The notes under the pieces: model-generated
Databases searched by the model: none
What the model was told of the DNA's origin: nothing
The model's input: the letters and a program-made list of their open reading frames with translations, nothing else
Made by a program: the position numbers and the translations under genes
NCBI RefSeq assembly: GCF_016919165.1
Contig: NZ_JAFFPS010000053.1
Coordinates: 59,234-123,233, forward strand
Source: Leptospira chreensis
Lineage (GTDB): Bacteria; Spirochaetota; Leptospiria; Leptospirales; Leptospiraceae
DNA: 64,000 nt
Reading direction: 5' to 3'
Shown: piece by piece, positions 35,293 through 43,416 of the stretch
How positions within the stretch are numbered: position 1 is the first letter of the stretch
Layout of the letters: each line of letters starts with the position of its first letter

Positions 35293-35652
35293 ATGTCACA
35301 AAAAAAAGCGCTAATCGTAGACGATAGCACAGTCACTCGTTTGATGATCCGAAAGATTATTTTAGATAAATACCCAAATTGGGAAATTTTGGAGGCTGAT
35401 ACTGCGGATGCTGCCAAGATCGTTTTAACCGAACACCAAAATATTGATTTTTTTAGTTTAGACCAAAACATGCCAGGAACCCTTTCGGGATTAGATTTAG
35501 CAGAAGACCTCAGAAAAACTTACAAAAATACAAAAATGGTTTTGATTACAGCTAACATTCAAGATGCGATCAAAAATAGAGCAAAGTCAATAGGAATTGA
35601 TTTTGTAGAAAAACCTGTAACCGCAGAAAAAATCTTTCCACATCTAGATTAA
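35293..35652 (+). CDS. Stand-alone response-regulator receiver domain
   Basis: A 119-residue CheY-like receiver with no output domain. Asp10/Asp11 (VDDS), the phosphorylation site Asp57 (FFSLDQNMPG), the conserved Thr/Ser (LITAN) and the Lys of VEKPV are all in place. It is the first gene of a three-gene operon: CheC starts two bases after its stop and the hybrid kinase overlaps CheC by four bases. The natural reading is that the kinase phosphorylates this receiver and CheC dephosphorylates it. Confidence 0.9.
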   Translation: MSQKKALIVDDSTVTRLMIRKIILDKYPNWEILEADTADAAKIVLTEHQNIDFFSLDQNMPGTLSGLDLAEDLRKTYKNTKMVLITANIQDAIKNRAKSIGIDFVEKPVTAEKIFPHLD

Positions 35653-35654
35653 AC

Positions 35655-36260
35655 ATGAATTCTTTAACTGAAATAGAAAGAGATTCGTTATGCGAACTAT
35701 TCAACATTAGCCTTGGTGCGGCTGCCAAACTAATGGGTGAAATGATTTCCGATGAAATATTACTCACCGTACCAAGTTTAAAACTAATCACAACAGAAGA
35801 AGCAAAGAAAATAGAATATCTTGCAAATCAAGATGTATGCACAATTGAACAAAAGTTTGTTGGTGAAATTGGTGATGGTTCTGCATTCTTATTATTTCAT
35901 AAAAGCGCAAGTTTGGAAATAGTCAAAATGATGATGAAGGACTATGTAGCCTTAAACGAAGTTTCACAATTTGAAAAAGATGCACTCAGTGAAATTGGAA
36001 ATATTATCTTAAATGCCATATTGTCAAATTTATCCAAATTGTCTGATTATAAAATAGAAACTCATGTTCCAGAATTCTTTGCTGGAAAATATGAAGATTT
36101 ATTGTTCGGACGGAACCCAAAAAAAGATAACTCCATCCTTTTAGTTTTTATTGATTATAAACTAAAAGGAAAGGATATTAAAGGATATATATTTTTCATT
36201 CTTAATTTCGATAGCATCAAAAACCTTTCTAGAGTACTCATTGAAAAGTTAAAACAGTGA
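35655..36260 (+). CDS. cheC: CheC-type chemotaxis phosphatase
   Basis: A 201-residue CheC/CheX/FliY-family phosphatase with both active-site motifs: E14-x-x-N17 in LCELFNISLGAAAKL and E113-x-x-N116 in LSEIGNIILNAIL. The two-site arrangement is typical of CheC rather than CheX. In chemotaxis CheC removes phosphate from CheY and is stimulated by CheD; no cheD or chemoreceptor gene lies nearby, so the target is probably the adjacent receiver protein. ATG follows the receiver stop by two bases. Confidence 0.85.
   Translation: MNSLTEIERDSLCELFNISLGAAAKLMGEMISDEILLTVPSLKLITTEEAKKIEYLANQDVCTIEQKFVGEIGDGSAFLLFHKSASLEIVKMMMKDYVALNEVSQFEKDALSEIGNIILNAILSNLSKLSDYKIETHVPEFFAGKYEDLLFGRNPKKDNSILLVFIDYKLKGKDIKGYIFFILNFDSIKNLSRVLIEKLKQ
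35687..35696 (+). repeat. GTTATGCGAA word
   Basis: Exact copy within cheC, read as Ser-Leu-Cys-Glu. Confidence 0.6.
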
Positions 36261-37867
36261 ACTCTCTCAGTGAAAAGCATTTACTAACGATCGTTAAAAA
36301 ATCCGGGATAGGGATTCTTATTCTGGATAAAAATCTAAATATTGTTTTGGTAAATAGTTGGTTTTTAAAAAGTTCAAACCTCAAAGAAGTAGACTTACTG
36401 CATTCTTCTTTTTTAGAAATATTTCCTGAATTAATCAATACCAGGACATTCAAATCCATTGAACTTTGTTTGCAGTATTCGCAATATTCCATATTAACTC
36501 ATACTTTAAATCCATTTCCATTCCCCCTTTATGATAATGAAAAAAGAAGGGAAGCCGAAGAACGAATCTATCAATATTTACATATCATTCCTATCTCCAT
36601 TGAAGATGAAACGGATCATTTTTGTATGATTCAGATTTCAGATGTTTCGCAACAAGTGGTTCGGGAAAAACTTTTGCGGGAACAAATGACCTTAGCCAAT
36701 CAAAGAGAAGTCGAAGCACAAAAAGCATCCCAAGCAAAAACAGATTTTTTAGCGTCTATGAGTCATGAAATTCGGACTCCACTAAATGCCATCCTTGGAA
36801 TGACAGATACATTAAATGAAACTGAATTAACAGAGGAACAACAAGAGTATTTGACTGTCCTTCGAAATTCAGGAAAAGCCTTATTCAATATTATTAATGA
36901 TATATTGGACTTATCACGGATTGAATCGGGAAAATTTGAGATGGAACATATCCATTTTTCCATTCGAAACCTATTGAATGAAACAGTTTCATTATTTTTC
37001 ATGAAGGCAAAAGCCAAAGGGATTCTAATTGAATTTCATGTAGGAGATGATATATCCGAAAGTATTGCTGGTGATTCTACAAGATTACAACAAGTTCTTA
37101 TTAATTTGTTAGGCAATGCGATGAAATTTACTGAAAAAGGAAAAATTTTCGTAAATGCTTCGTTATGCGAAAACAAAAAGAATTTAAAAATATCGGTAGA
37201 AGATTCTGGAATTGGAATTCCTTCCGAAAAACTGGCATCTATATTTGAAAGTTTTACTCAAGTAGATAGTTCAACCACGAGAAAATATGGTGGGACTGGC
37301 CTTGGATTGACCATTACAAAAAAATTAATTCAGCTGATGGGTGGGGATATTTCGGTTGTCAGTGAAGTTGGGGTTGGGTCCAAATTTATATTCGAAATAC
37401 CTTATGAAGGTTTTATCAAACGGATTTCTGGAATTCACCAACACTGGCTCAATTTAGAACTTCCTGAACCGGAAAATTTCCCCAACTGCAAAGTCCTTTT
37501 AGCAGAAGATTCAGAAGAAAATATTTTTATCATTAAGACTTTTTTTCGCAAATATCCAATTGATATTGTTACCGCTTATAATGGCAAACAGGCTTTAGAA
37601 AATTTCAAATCACAGAAATTCGATATCATTCTTATGGATATGCAAATGCCAGAAATGGATGGAATGGAGGCCACAAGAGAAATACGAAAAATCGAATTGG
37701 CTAACCAAACTAGTGATAGTAATTCCATACCAATCATTGCCATTTCAGCAAATGTTCAAAAAGAGGATATTAGCAAAAGTTTTTTAGCAGGAATTACTTC
37801 CTACCTTTCAAAACCAGTGAGAAAACAGGAAATTCTGAAGTTGATGTATTTTTATCTCGCAATGTAA
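36257..37867 (+). CDS. Hybrid sensor histidine kinase
   Basis: A 536-residue soluble kinase, no membrane segments. Residues about 10-140 form a PAS-like sensor. A short coiled coil leads to HisKA with SMSHEIRTPLNAILG (His170), then HATPase_c with N box (LINLLGNAMKF), G1 (VEDSGIGIP) and G2 (KYGGTGLGLTI), and a C-terminal receiver domain (about 412-530, phospho-Asp461 in LMDMQMPEMDG, final Lys in LSKPVRK). GTG overlaps the cheC stop by four bases. It probably feeds the stand-alone receiver encoded two genes upstream as a phosphorelay. Confidence 0.92.
   Translation: MNSLSEKHLLTIVKKSGIGILILDKNLNIVLVNSWFLKSSNLKEVDLLHSSFLEIFPELINTRTFKSIELCLQYSQYSILTHTLNPFPFPLYDNEKRREAEERIYQYLHIIPISIEDETDHFCMIQISDVSQQVVREKLLREQMTLANQREVEAQKASQAKTDFLASMSHEIRTPLNAILGMTDTLNETELTEEQQEYLTVLRNSGKALFNIINDILDLSRIESGKFEMEHIHFSIRNLLNETVSLFFMKAKAKGILIEFHVGDDISESIAGDSTRLQQVLINLLGNAMKFTEKGKIFVNASLCENKKNLKISVEDSGIGIPSEKLASIFESFTQVDSSTTRKYGGTGLGLTITKKLIQLMGGDISVVSEVGVGSKFIFEIPYEGFIKRISGIHQHWLNLELPEPENFPNCKVLLAEDSEENIFIIKTFFRKYPIDIVTAYNGKQALENFKSQKFDIILMDMQMPEMDGMEATREIRKIELANQTSDSNSIPIIAISANVQKEDISKSFLAGITSYLSKPVRKQEILKLMYFYLAM
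37162..37171 (+). repeat. GTTATGCGAA word
   Basis: Exact copy within the hybrid kinase gene, read as Ser-Leu-Cys-Glu. Confidence 0.6.
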
Positions 37868-37884
37868 CCATCAATGATTGGTTA
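37865..37884. terminator. Short hairpin between convergent genes
   Basis: TAACCA-TCA pairs with TGA-TGGTTA with one bulged base, at the stop of the hybrid kinase gene. Its last bases overlap one copy of the GTTATGCGAA word. Confidence 0.35.
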
Positions 37885-37890
37885 TGCGAA
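37881..37890 (+). repeat. GTTATGCGAA word (intergenic)
   Basis: Exact copy in the gap between convergent genes, sharing its first bases with a small hairpin. It is the only exact copy outside a gene. Confidence 0.6.
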
Positions 37891-37892
37891 TC

Positions 37893-38471
37893 TTATTTTA
37901 AACTTTTTTGAACGGCCGTATCTGGATATGCTTCCAATACATTCGGCTCTGATAGAATTTCATTACCTTTTTCCACAGACACAAAACCTGGTTCTGTTTG
38001 AAAACTCACCAATCGTGGAGAAAACTGATTTAGGATTTGTATTCCATATTTTTTAGAAATTCGTTCTAAAGATTCTTGTGATTGGTTACTAGAAAATGTC
38101 ACAATCAAAATTCCCGGTAACACAATGTTAGCACCGGCACCGACGGAAGTAGAATATACTTCTGTTACTTTAGCAGTCGAAGTCGATTTGGATGATTTGG
38201 GAAAAAGTTCTTTGCCAGCCGGTCGAACGTTCCATCCAAACTTAATCCCTTGTTTGCCTTGATTTGTTTGTTGGTTCGTCTGAGCCTGATTTTGGTTTAC
38301 AAATTCAGCTACAACACCAGGGTTCCGATAAAAAGTTTTAGTGACTCCACCTTCCACAAAAGTAATGGAACTCGGGGGGTCTTTTGGTTCTGCGCTGAGT
38401 GGAACCAACATCCACCAAACTAAAGTTAGTAAGCAAATCCAATTGGTAAAATTCATTCTTTGTTTGTCCAT
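37893..38471 (-). CDS. Exported subtilisin-prodomain-like protein (trans inhibitor/chaperone candidate)
   Basis: A 192-residue exported protein. ATG 38471 has an excellent ribosome-binding site (GGAAGG, seven bases) and gives a signal peptide ending PLSA; longer frames lack one. The last 80 residues (VLPGILIVTFSS, SLERISKKYGIQILNQF, VSFQTEP, EILSEPNVLEAYPD) have the pattern of the N-terminal prodomain of S8 proteases (opening PGxxIVxF, closing P-N-V-x-x-x-x-P-D). The adjacent upstream S8 protease has no such domain of its own. The two genes are five bases apart, so this is probably the protease's folding helper or inhibitor made as a separate protein. The middle region is Gln/Asn-rich. Confidence 0.65.
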   Translation of the reverse strand: MDKQRMNFTNWICLLTLVWWMLVPLSAEPKDPPSSITFVEGGVTKTFYRNPGVVAEFVNQNQAQTNQQTNQGKQGIKFGWNVRPAGKELFPKSSKSTSTAKVTEVYSTSVGAGANIVLPGILIVTFSSNQSQESLERISKKYGIQILNQFSPRLVSFQTEPGFVSVEKGNEILSEPNVLEAYPDTAVQKSLK

Positions 38472-38475
38472 TGGT

Positions 38476-40170
38476 TTACCTTCCATAAATTCGTAATCGA
38501 ACGGAGTTGATGGATCCCGTGTCAGAGGCACTGGCATCATACACTCGAATGATCCAAGTCCCGTTGGGATTTTCACCTAAAGTGCGGGCCAGTCCAAAAC
38601 GGTAAGTGGGAGAACCTGTCATTGTTGCAATGGAAGTATTTCCTGAAGAACATAAAGTATTACTATATGGATTGAGACATGCATGTGCCTCTGATAGGAA
38701 ACTTGTTGTTCCACTTGGCGAGGTAATGAGAATGTATAACTCTGGAAAAAAAGTGTGATGTGATGTAAATTCTACATCAACATACTCAATGTAACTAATA
38801 CTAGAGGTAACAGGATAATTAACCGTTGCACCGGTCACAACATCATTATCGGGAATAGGAGTGTTGGGAGACAATGTTGCCTTGGTATCGATAATTTGTG
38901 GTGCCACAATGTTTGGCCAAGTCAAAGCCCTCTGAATGAGATTCGTAGCATCTACTGCACCAAATCCATATTTATGGTTGATATTGAGTCCTGCTGCATT
39001 CATACTCCAATCCGTATCTCCTGGATCGTTTTGTCTCGCAGAATAAGCAACTAACTCGCGTATATCGCGCCAAGTTAAACTGGATTTATCACTTGCCAAA
39101 AGGGCGATGACACCGGCAGCCAAAGGAGTCGCAGAAGAAGTTCCATTGAATTTTCTTGTATAGTTTGCAAACGAATAATCTCCAGAAGTACCACCAGCAT
39201 TCAAGCCGTTACTACCTGTTGCATCCGTAGTAGAAATGGCAGTTGTGTAGGCGGTTGCATTATTCCCTTGGGTATGAGCAACTGCCCATAAGTTAGCACC
39301 TGATTCTGAATAGTTTGCTTTAATACCATCTTGACCAATTCCGCCAATAGCCATCACACCATAATAATTGGCCTGGCCATCGTAATTGGCATTATCGACA
39401 AGAACGGGAGAAGAAATGGTCCCACCATTGGCTCCATTGCCCGCGGCCCAAACATAGACGCTGCCTTTACCAGACTTACCCTTTTGAATTCCTTCGTTCA
39501 CCCCTTGTTGCCAAAGAGAACTAGATGGCCAAAGCCAACCATATCCATCAGGAGAACCCCAGCTATTATTCGAAATAGAAACACGGACCGATTCATTCAC
39601 CATGGCCCGATATTCATCCGAAGTATAAATGGTCGATTTTTCGAGTATGTTGACACCAACTATCTTAGAACAGGGGGCAGCTCCACGAACACCAATTCCA
39701 TTTCCCCCTCTTGCGGCAATTACACCGCTGACCGCAGTTCCATGAAAACTCTTTGCATAGGAATGCGTAGGATAGATGGTACTGTTAAGGAGATTCAATC
39801 CACGTGCAGTCACAGAAATATTAGAAGATAGGTCTTCGTGACGAATGTCGACTCCATCATCGACAACACTCACAATCACTTGATTTCCGGAAATACCTAG
39901 GTTCCAAACAGAATTTACATTCGCGTCCTCACCAAAGATACCTCCAGATTGACCCATGTTTTGTAAATGCCACTGGTCGAAATAAAGTGCGTCACCACTT
40001 GCACTTGGAGAAAAATTACAGTTTTCTTCACTCGCATTCGCTACTGCTTGAAGAAGGAGAAAATAAACAAGCGAGTCACTGAGCGGATCATTATCATTGA
40101 CTGGATTACAATTTCCAAAGAAGGTAATAACAAAAACAAGGATAGAAATTGAAGTTTTCATTCGATTCAT
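38476..40170 (-). CDS. Subtilisin/kexin-like serine protease lipoprotein with P domain
   Basis: A 564-residue S8 protease. The signal ends TFFGNC (Cys21), so it is a lipoprotein. Catalytic residues are Asp104 (VVDDGVD), His143 (SFHGTAVSG) and Ser345 (NGTSSATP); the oxyanion Asn region is ISNNSWGSPDGYG. The C-terminal 110 residues form a P/Homo-B domain (VNYPVTSSISYIEYVDVEF to NGTWIIRVYDAS), as in kexin-type convertases. Only about 80 residues separate the lipid-Cys from the catalytic Asp, leaving no room for the usual prodomain; FDQWHLQNMGQ, the usual start of the catalytic domain, begins at about residue 64. The prodomain appears to be the next gene. Confidence 0.88.
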   Translation of the reverse strand: MNRMKTSISILVFVITFFGNCNPVNDNDPLSDSLVYFLLLQAVANASEENCNFSPSASGDALYFDQWHLQNMGQSGGIFGEDANVNSVWNLGISGNQVIVSVVDDGVDIRHEDLSSNISVTARGLNLLNSTIYPTHSYAKSFHGTAVSGVIAARGGNGIGVRGAAPCSKIVGVNILEKSTIYTSDEYRAMVNESVRVSISNNSWGSPDGYGWLWPSSSLWQQGVNEGIQKGKSGKGSVYVWAAGNGANGGTISSPVLVDNANYDGQANYYGVMAIGGIGQDGIKANYSESGANLWAVAHTQGNNATAYTTAISTTDATGSNGLNAGGTSGDYSFANYTRKFNGTSSATPLAAGVIALLASDKSSLTWRDIRELVAYSARQNDPGDTDWSMNAAGLNINHKYGFGAVDATNLIQRALTWPNIVAPQIIDTKATLSPNTPIPDNDVVTGATVNYPVTSSISYIEYVDVEFTSHHTFFPELYILITSPSGTTSFLSEAHACLNPYSNTLCSSGNTSIATMTGSPTYRFGLARTLGENPNGTWIIRVYDASASDTGSINSVRLRIYGR

Positions 40171-40226
40171 CTGATGGAAATTCCCGACCTATTTCTTATA
40201 ACATTCGAACCGGCCGAAACAATCCA

Positions 40227-40246
40227 ATTTCAAACAAATTTGAAAT
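40227..40246. terminator. AT-rich hairpin downstream of prfA
   Basis: ATTTCAAA, loop CAAA, TTTGAAAT, followed on the plus strand by a CTTTTTT run. The run is on the wrong side for the minus-strand prfA transcript, so the assignment is uncertain. Confidence 0.35.
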
Positions 40247-40251
40247 CTTTT

Positions 40252-41313
40252 TTAGGCTTTCGCTTCTGCGAGTCTTTTGGATCTGTCTTCTTGCACCAAA
40301 GCATCAATTAATTCGTCCAAGTCACCTTCCATAATGGCTGGTAAATTATGACTCGTAAAACCAATACGATGGTCAGTACAACGACCTTGTGGAAAGTTAT
40401 AAGTTCGAATTCGTTCCGACCTATCCCCTGACCCCACTTGTGCCTTTTTCAGAGCATCTGCGCTTTGTTTTGCGGCATCGGCCATTTGGTCAACAATCCT
40501 TGCACGTAAAACTCGCATCGCTTTATCACGGTTTTTGATTTGAGAACGTTCTTCCTGCGAAGCAACCACAATACCGGTAGGAATATGGGTGATCCTAACA
40601 GCAGAGTCAGTTGTGTTTACGTGCTGTCCACCTGCACCTGACGACCGATATACGTCAATTCTTAGGTCACTTTCCCTGATTTCTACTTCTTTTTCTTCTG
40701 CTTCTGGGAGTATAGCAACCGTTACTGCGGAAGTATGAATCCTTCCCCCAGATTCTGTTTCTGGAATTCTTTGCACTCGGTGAGTTCCAGATTCAAATTT
40801 AAATAAATCGTAGGCCTTATCATCATCTAAAGAAAATACAATTTCTTTAAAACCGCCGATACCTGTCGGGCTTGCATCAATGATTTCTGTCCTGATTCCT
40901 TGTTTATCCGCATACTTGTTGTACATTCGGAATAAATGTGCACAAAATAATCCTGACTCTTCCCCACCTGTTCCGGCACGGATTTCCACAAGAATACTTT
41001 TTCCAGAATTTGGATCTGGAGGTAATAACATGATTTCGAGTTCTTTTGCTAACTCTTCTAGTTTTTTTTCACCTTCTTCTATTTCCGATTTCAACATGGC
41101 ATGCATGTCTGGGTCATTTTCGGACTCAAGAAGTGATTTTGCATCCTGGCAATCTTTCGTTATTTTCAAATAATCATCGGCTTTTGTATATACGGGCGTT
41201 AGGCGGGATCTTTCTTTCGATAGATTCTTCAATGTATCAGGTGAAGTGGCTCTAGCGAGCTCATCCTCGATACGCAGGTATTTTTCTTGAATTTTTTTCA
41301 ATCTATCTATCAT
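40252..41313 (-). CDS. prfA: Peptide chain release factor 1
   Basis: A 353-residue class I release factor recognising UAA/UAG. The GGQ loop ([10 protein letters not shown]) for peptidyl-tRNA hydrolysis is present and the codon-recognition region is [12 protein letters not shown] with the R-E-P-A-T-equivalent position nearby. ATG 41313 ([12 protein letters not shown]) is used; in-frame codons further upstream are preceded by no ribosome-binding site. Usually prfA is followed by the methyltransferase prmC; here it is not, and the next gene on the strand is the S8 protease. The upstream gap of 67 bases is shared with the divergent EcsC-like gene. Confidence 0.95.
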   Translation of the reverse strand: MIDRLKKIQEKYLRIEDELARATSPDTLKNLSKERSRLTPVYTKADDYLKITKDCQDAKSLLESENDPDMHAMLKSEIEEGEKKLEELAKELEIMLLPPDPNSGKSILVEIRAGTGGEESGLFCAHLFRMYNKYADKQGIRTEIIDASPTGIGGFKEIVFSLDDDKAYDLFKFESGTHRVQRIPETESGGRIHTSAVTVAILPEAEEKEVEIRESDLRIDVYRSSGAGGQHVNTTDSAVRITHIPTGIVVASQEERSQIKNRDKAMRVLRARIVDQMADAAKQSADALKKAQVGSGDRSERIRTYNFPQGRCTDHRIGFTSHNLPAIMEGDLDELIDALVQEDRSKRLAEAKA

Positions 41314-41380
41314 GTCTATGGAAAGGATATAGAATGCCTGTTTTTGATAAACCAAAATCTAACGAGGATTTAAGAAACCC

Positions 41381-42001
41381 GTGAACGAAACGCAATCCCA
41401 GGCCAAATCCGAAGGTTTTTTAGACGGCCTAGTCGAATTATTTGCCGGCTTAGAGGATTACAGAAGCCCCTACGCACCCACAATCCAACCTCCAGACAAT
41501 CTCATCCAGGAATTGGTTCAAAATGCTTCCTTTAAATCAGGGCTCGTCAGCGCCACCTGTTCCCTTCCCCCAGGCCCTCTTGGGATTCTGAGTATCCTCC
41601 CTGAATTACTTTTTGTGTACCGAATCCAGGGCCATTTGATTTTAGACATAGCCGCCCTTTATGGAAAAGAAGTCCAGGTCACAAAAGAATTATTACTCTA
41701 TTGCCTTTTTAAACATGGCGGGGCTCACGTGTTTCGTAAAATTATAGAAGAATCATCCCTAAAAATTTTGATTCGCCCAACAACCGTTAGAGTTTTTCAA
41801 ACAATGTTAGAAAAACTAGGTTTGATGATTTCTAAGTCCATTCTCCGCAAACAATTTGCTCGTTGGATTCCGATTGGAGGGGCTGTAGTAACCGGAACCT
41901 TTGCCTATTATGATACAAAACGTGTTGGCAAAACAGCCATGGATCTTTTTTCTAAAGAAATCCATGGCGAAGAAATTCGAGAATTTTTGGAGTCTCAGTG
42001 A
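41381..42001 (+). CDS. EcsC-like protein
   Basis: A 206-residue protein with a GTG start. A hydrophobic central part (GPLGILSILPELLFVYRIQGHLILDIAALYGK) followed by a helix pair and a second hydrophobic stretch (IPIGGAVVTGTFAYYDTKRVGKTAMDLF) fits the EcsC family, whose members are membrane-associated and of unknown biochemical function. The stop overlaps the next lipoprotein gene's start by four bases (GTGA), so the two are co-translated. Divergent from prfA. Confidence 0.65.
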   Translation: MNETQSQAKSEGFLDGLVELFAGLEDYRSPYAPTIQPPDNLIQELVQNASFKSGLVSATCSLPPGPLGILSILPELLFVYRIQGHLILDIAALYGKEVQVTKELLLYCLFKHGGAHVFRKIIEESSLKILIRPTTVRVFQTMLEKLGLMISKSILRKQFARWIPIGGAVVTGTFAYYDTKRVGKTAMDLFSKEIHGEEIREFLESQ

Positions 42002-43125
42002 AATTATTTTCTTTTTTAATCCCTCTTGTTTTATTTCTTATCTCTTGCCAATCAAAACATGAATCGTTAGTATCCGAAATAGAAGATTTAATCTCCAAAG
42101 AAAAATACGAAAAGGCTTTAGTCCTATTACAGGATAGGCTCTCCGCCAATCGCCCTACATCAGAAATACTTTCCAAAAATAAACCGAACCAACCTCGTTT
42201 GTTTGTGCTCTCCGAAGATAGAACCAAAATTGTTTGGACGGAAAACAAAACTCTTTATTTTAAAGACTTGGTCAATGACAGTCGAAACTCCATTGAATTA
42301 AAACTAAGACCAGATTCGATACAAATATCAGCTAACGGTAATTTTGTGGCCGTTCAATATCCGTTAAAACAATATGGAGGTTGCGCCTTATTTGGATACT
42401 CCACTTCCGATTCCTCTTTAGAACATGAATCCATTGTACACATCCCTTGCAAAACCGGAATGACCATCACCAATTCAGGGGATTTGTTAGTTTACTTCTT
42501 TGAAAACCAACTCTTCGTTGAAAGGACTGGCAAAAGTTCAAAACCAGAAAAGTATATCAATGACGATCTTTTCCCCACTCCCTATCCAAAACTAAAAACA
42601 CATTATCACATCACATCCATTGGAAACGAGTTTTTGGTATGGTCTGGCATTGGAGGATCATACAATTTATTCTTTTTGAATTTGGAATCAAAACGAGTGA
42701 ATCTCCTTTCCAAAGATATCGTACTACCAAGATTTTATTATAACAATGGAATTTCAGGTTATGTTGTCGGTGGAAAAATCGGGGACCTCTATCTTAAGGA
42801 AGTTGTTTACCACCAAGGCAAAACTCCCTCCATCAATCGAGGAATTCCTATTGTGACTCGCGAAGCATTCTCTTGGAGGATGAGTGGGAAAGATGAATTC
42901 ATTGCTACCAATCAAAATGATCCCAACCAACCGATGAAATGGAAGGTTGCTGGTAAAAAGGAACATTTTCCATTTTTTATAGAGAGGTTGTGGGGAGTCG
43001 CTGGGGACCGAATCGTTTATGAAAGTAAAAGAGGGGAACTGGTGTTAGATGATCTTAATTTTTCAGCAGAAGATTGGATGATTTATGACTATTTCAAAAA
43101 AGTAAGAAAAATGAACGATGGCTAA
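41998..43125 (+). CDS. Hypothetical lipoprotein, beta-propeller-like
   Basis: A 375-residue lipoprotein (signal ends LFLISC, Cys17). The mature part is beta-rich and contains repeated segments in TolB/WD style, for example LFVLSEDRTKIVWTENKTLYFKD, ISANGNFVAVQYP and ITNSGDLLVYFFENQ, suggesting a beta-propeller, but blades cannot be counted with certainty. No family is recognised. GTG start overlaps the EcsC-like stop. The 3' end overlaps the small convergent Cys-protein gene by four bases. Confidence 0.65.
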   Translation: MKLFSFLIPLVLFLISCQSKHESLVSEIEDLISKEKYEKALVLLQDRLSANRPTSEILSKNKPNQPRLFVLSEDRTKIVWTENKTLYFKDLVNDSRNSIELKLRPDSIQISANGNFVAVQYPLKQYGGCALFGYSTSDSSLEHESIVHIPCKTGMTITNSGDLLVYFFENQLFVERTGKSSKPEKYINDDLFPTPYPKLKTHYHITSIGNEFLVWSGIGGSYNLFFLNLESKRVNLLSKDIVLPRFYYNNGISGYVVGGKIGDLYLKEVVYHQGKTPSINRGIPIVTREAFSWRMSGKDEFIATNQNDPNQPMKWKVAGKKEHFPFFIERLWGVAGDRIVYESKRGELVLDDLNFSAEDWMIYDYFKKVRKMNDG

Positions 43126-43319
43126 GCTGCCTGTTCCTTTTCTTTTTTTGCAGAAAAGATATCACAAGCTTTGTAAGTGTCAGTGATACAATGAGAAGTA
43201 AGCCTTTCTAGATCTTCCAATTGTAAACGATCTTTGGAACTAGGACAAATGGAGAGTCCTTTAGAATACAAAGGGCATTTTACATAAAACTCATTTTTAG
43301 GAAGGGACTTCTGTGCCAT
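43122..43319 (-). CDS. Small four-cysteine protein
   Basis: A 65-residue protein with Cys15, Cys25, Cys44 and Cys52 in the segments VKCPLYSKGLSICPSS and TSHCITDTYKACDIF. The layout CPxY...CP..., then C-(I/L)-T-(E/D)-x-Y-x-x-C, resembles small four-Cys proteins of unknown function common in delta-proteobacteria and spirochaetes that may bind iron-sulfur or zinc. ATG start, no signal, Lys/Glu-rich C-terminus. It is separate from the operon upstream on the same strand by a 97-base gap and shares its stop region with the convergent lipoprotein gene. Confidence 0.6.
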   Translation of the reverse strand: MAQKSLPKNEFYVKCPLYSKGLSICPSSKDRLQLEDLERLTSHCITDTYKACDIFSAKKEKEQAA

Positions 43320-43416
43320 AACTCTGAAAATTTTTGGGGAAAGGAATGCCCTGTCAAATCGATTTTAGGTCCGATCTCAAAATTAAGGATTCAAAAAACC
43401 GTACAATCCCGGAAAA

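Noticed and set aside
39331..39831. 166-codon open frame on the plus strand inside the S8 protease gene
   Set aside because: It is antisense to a clearly conserved catalytic domain, has no signal, ribosome-binding site or recognisable family, and its composition mirrors the protease codons.
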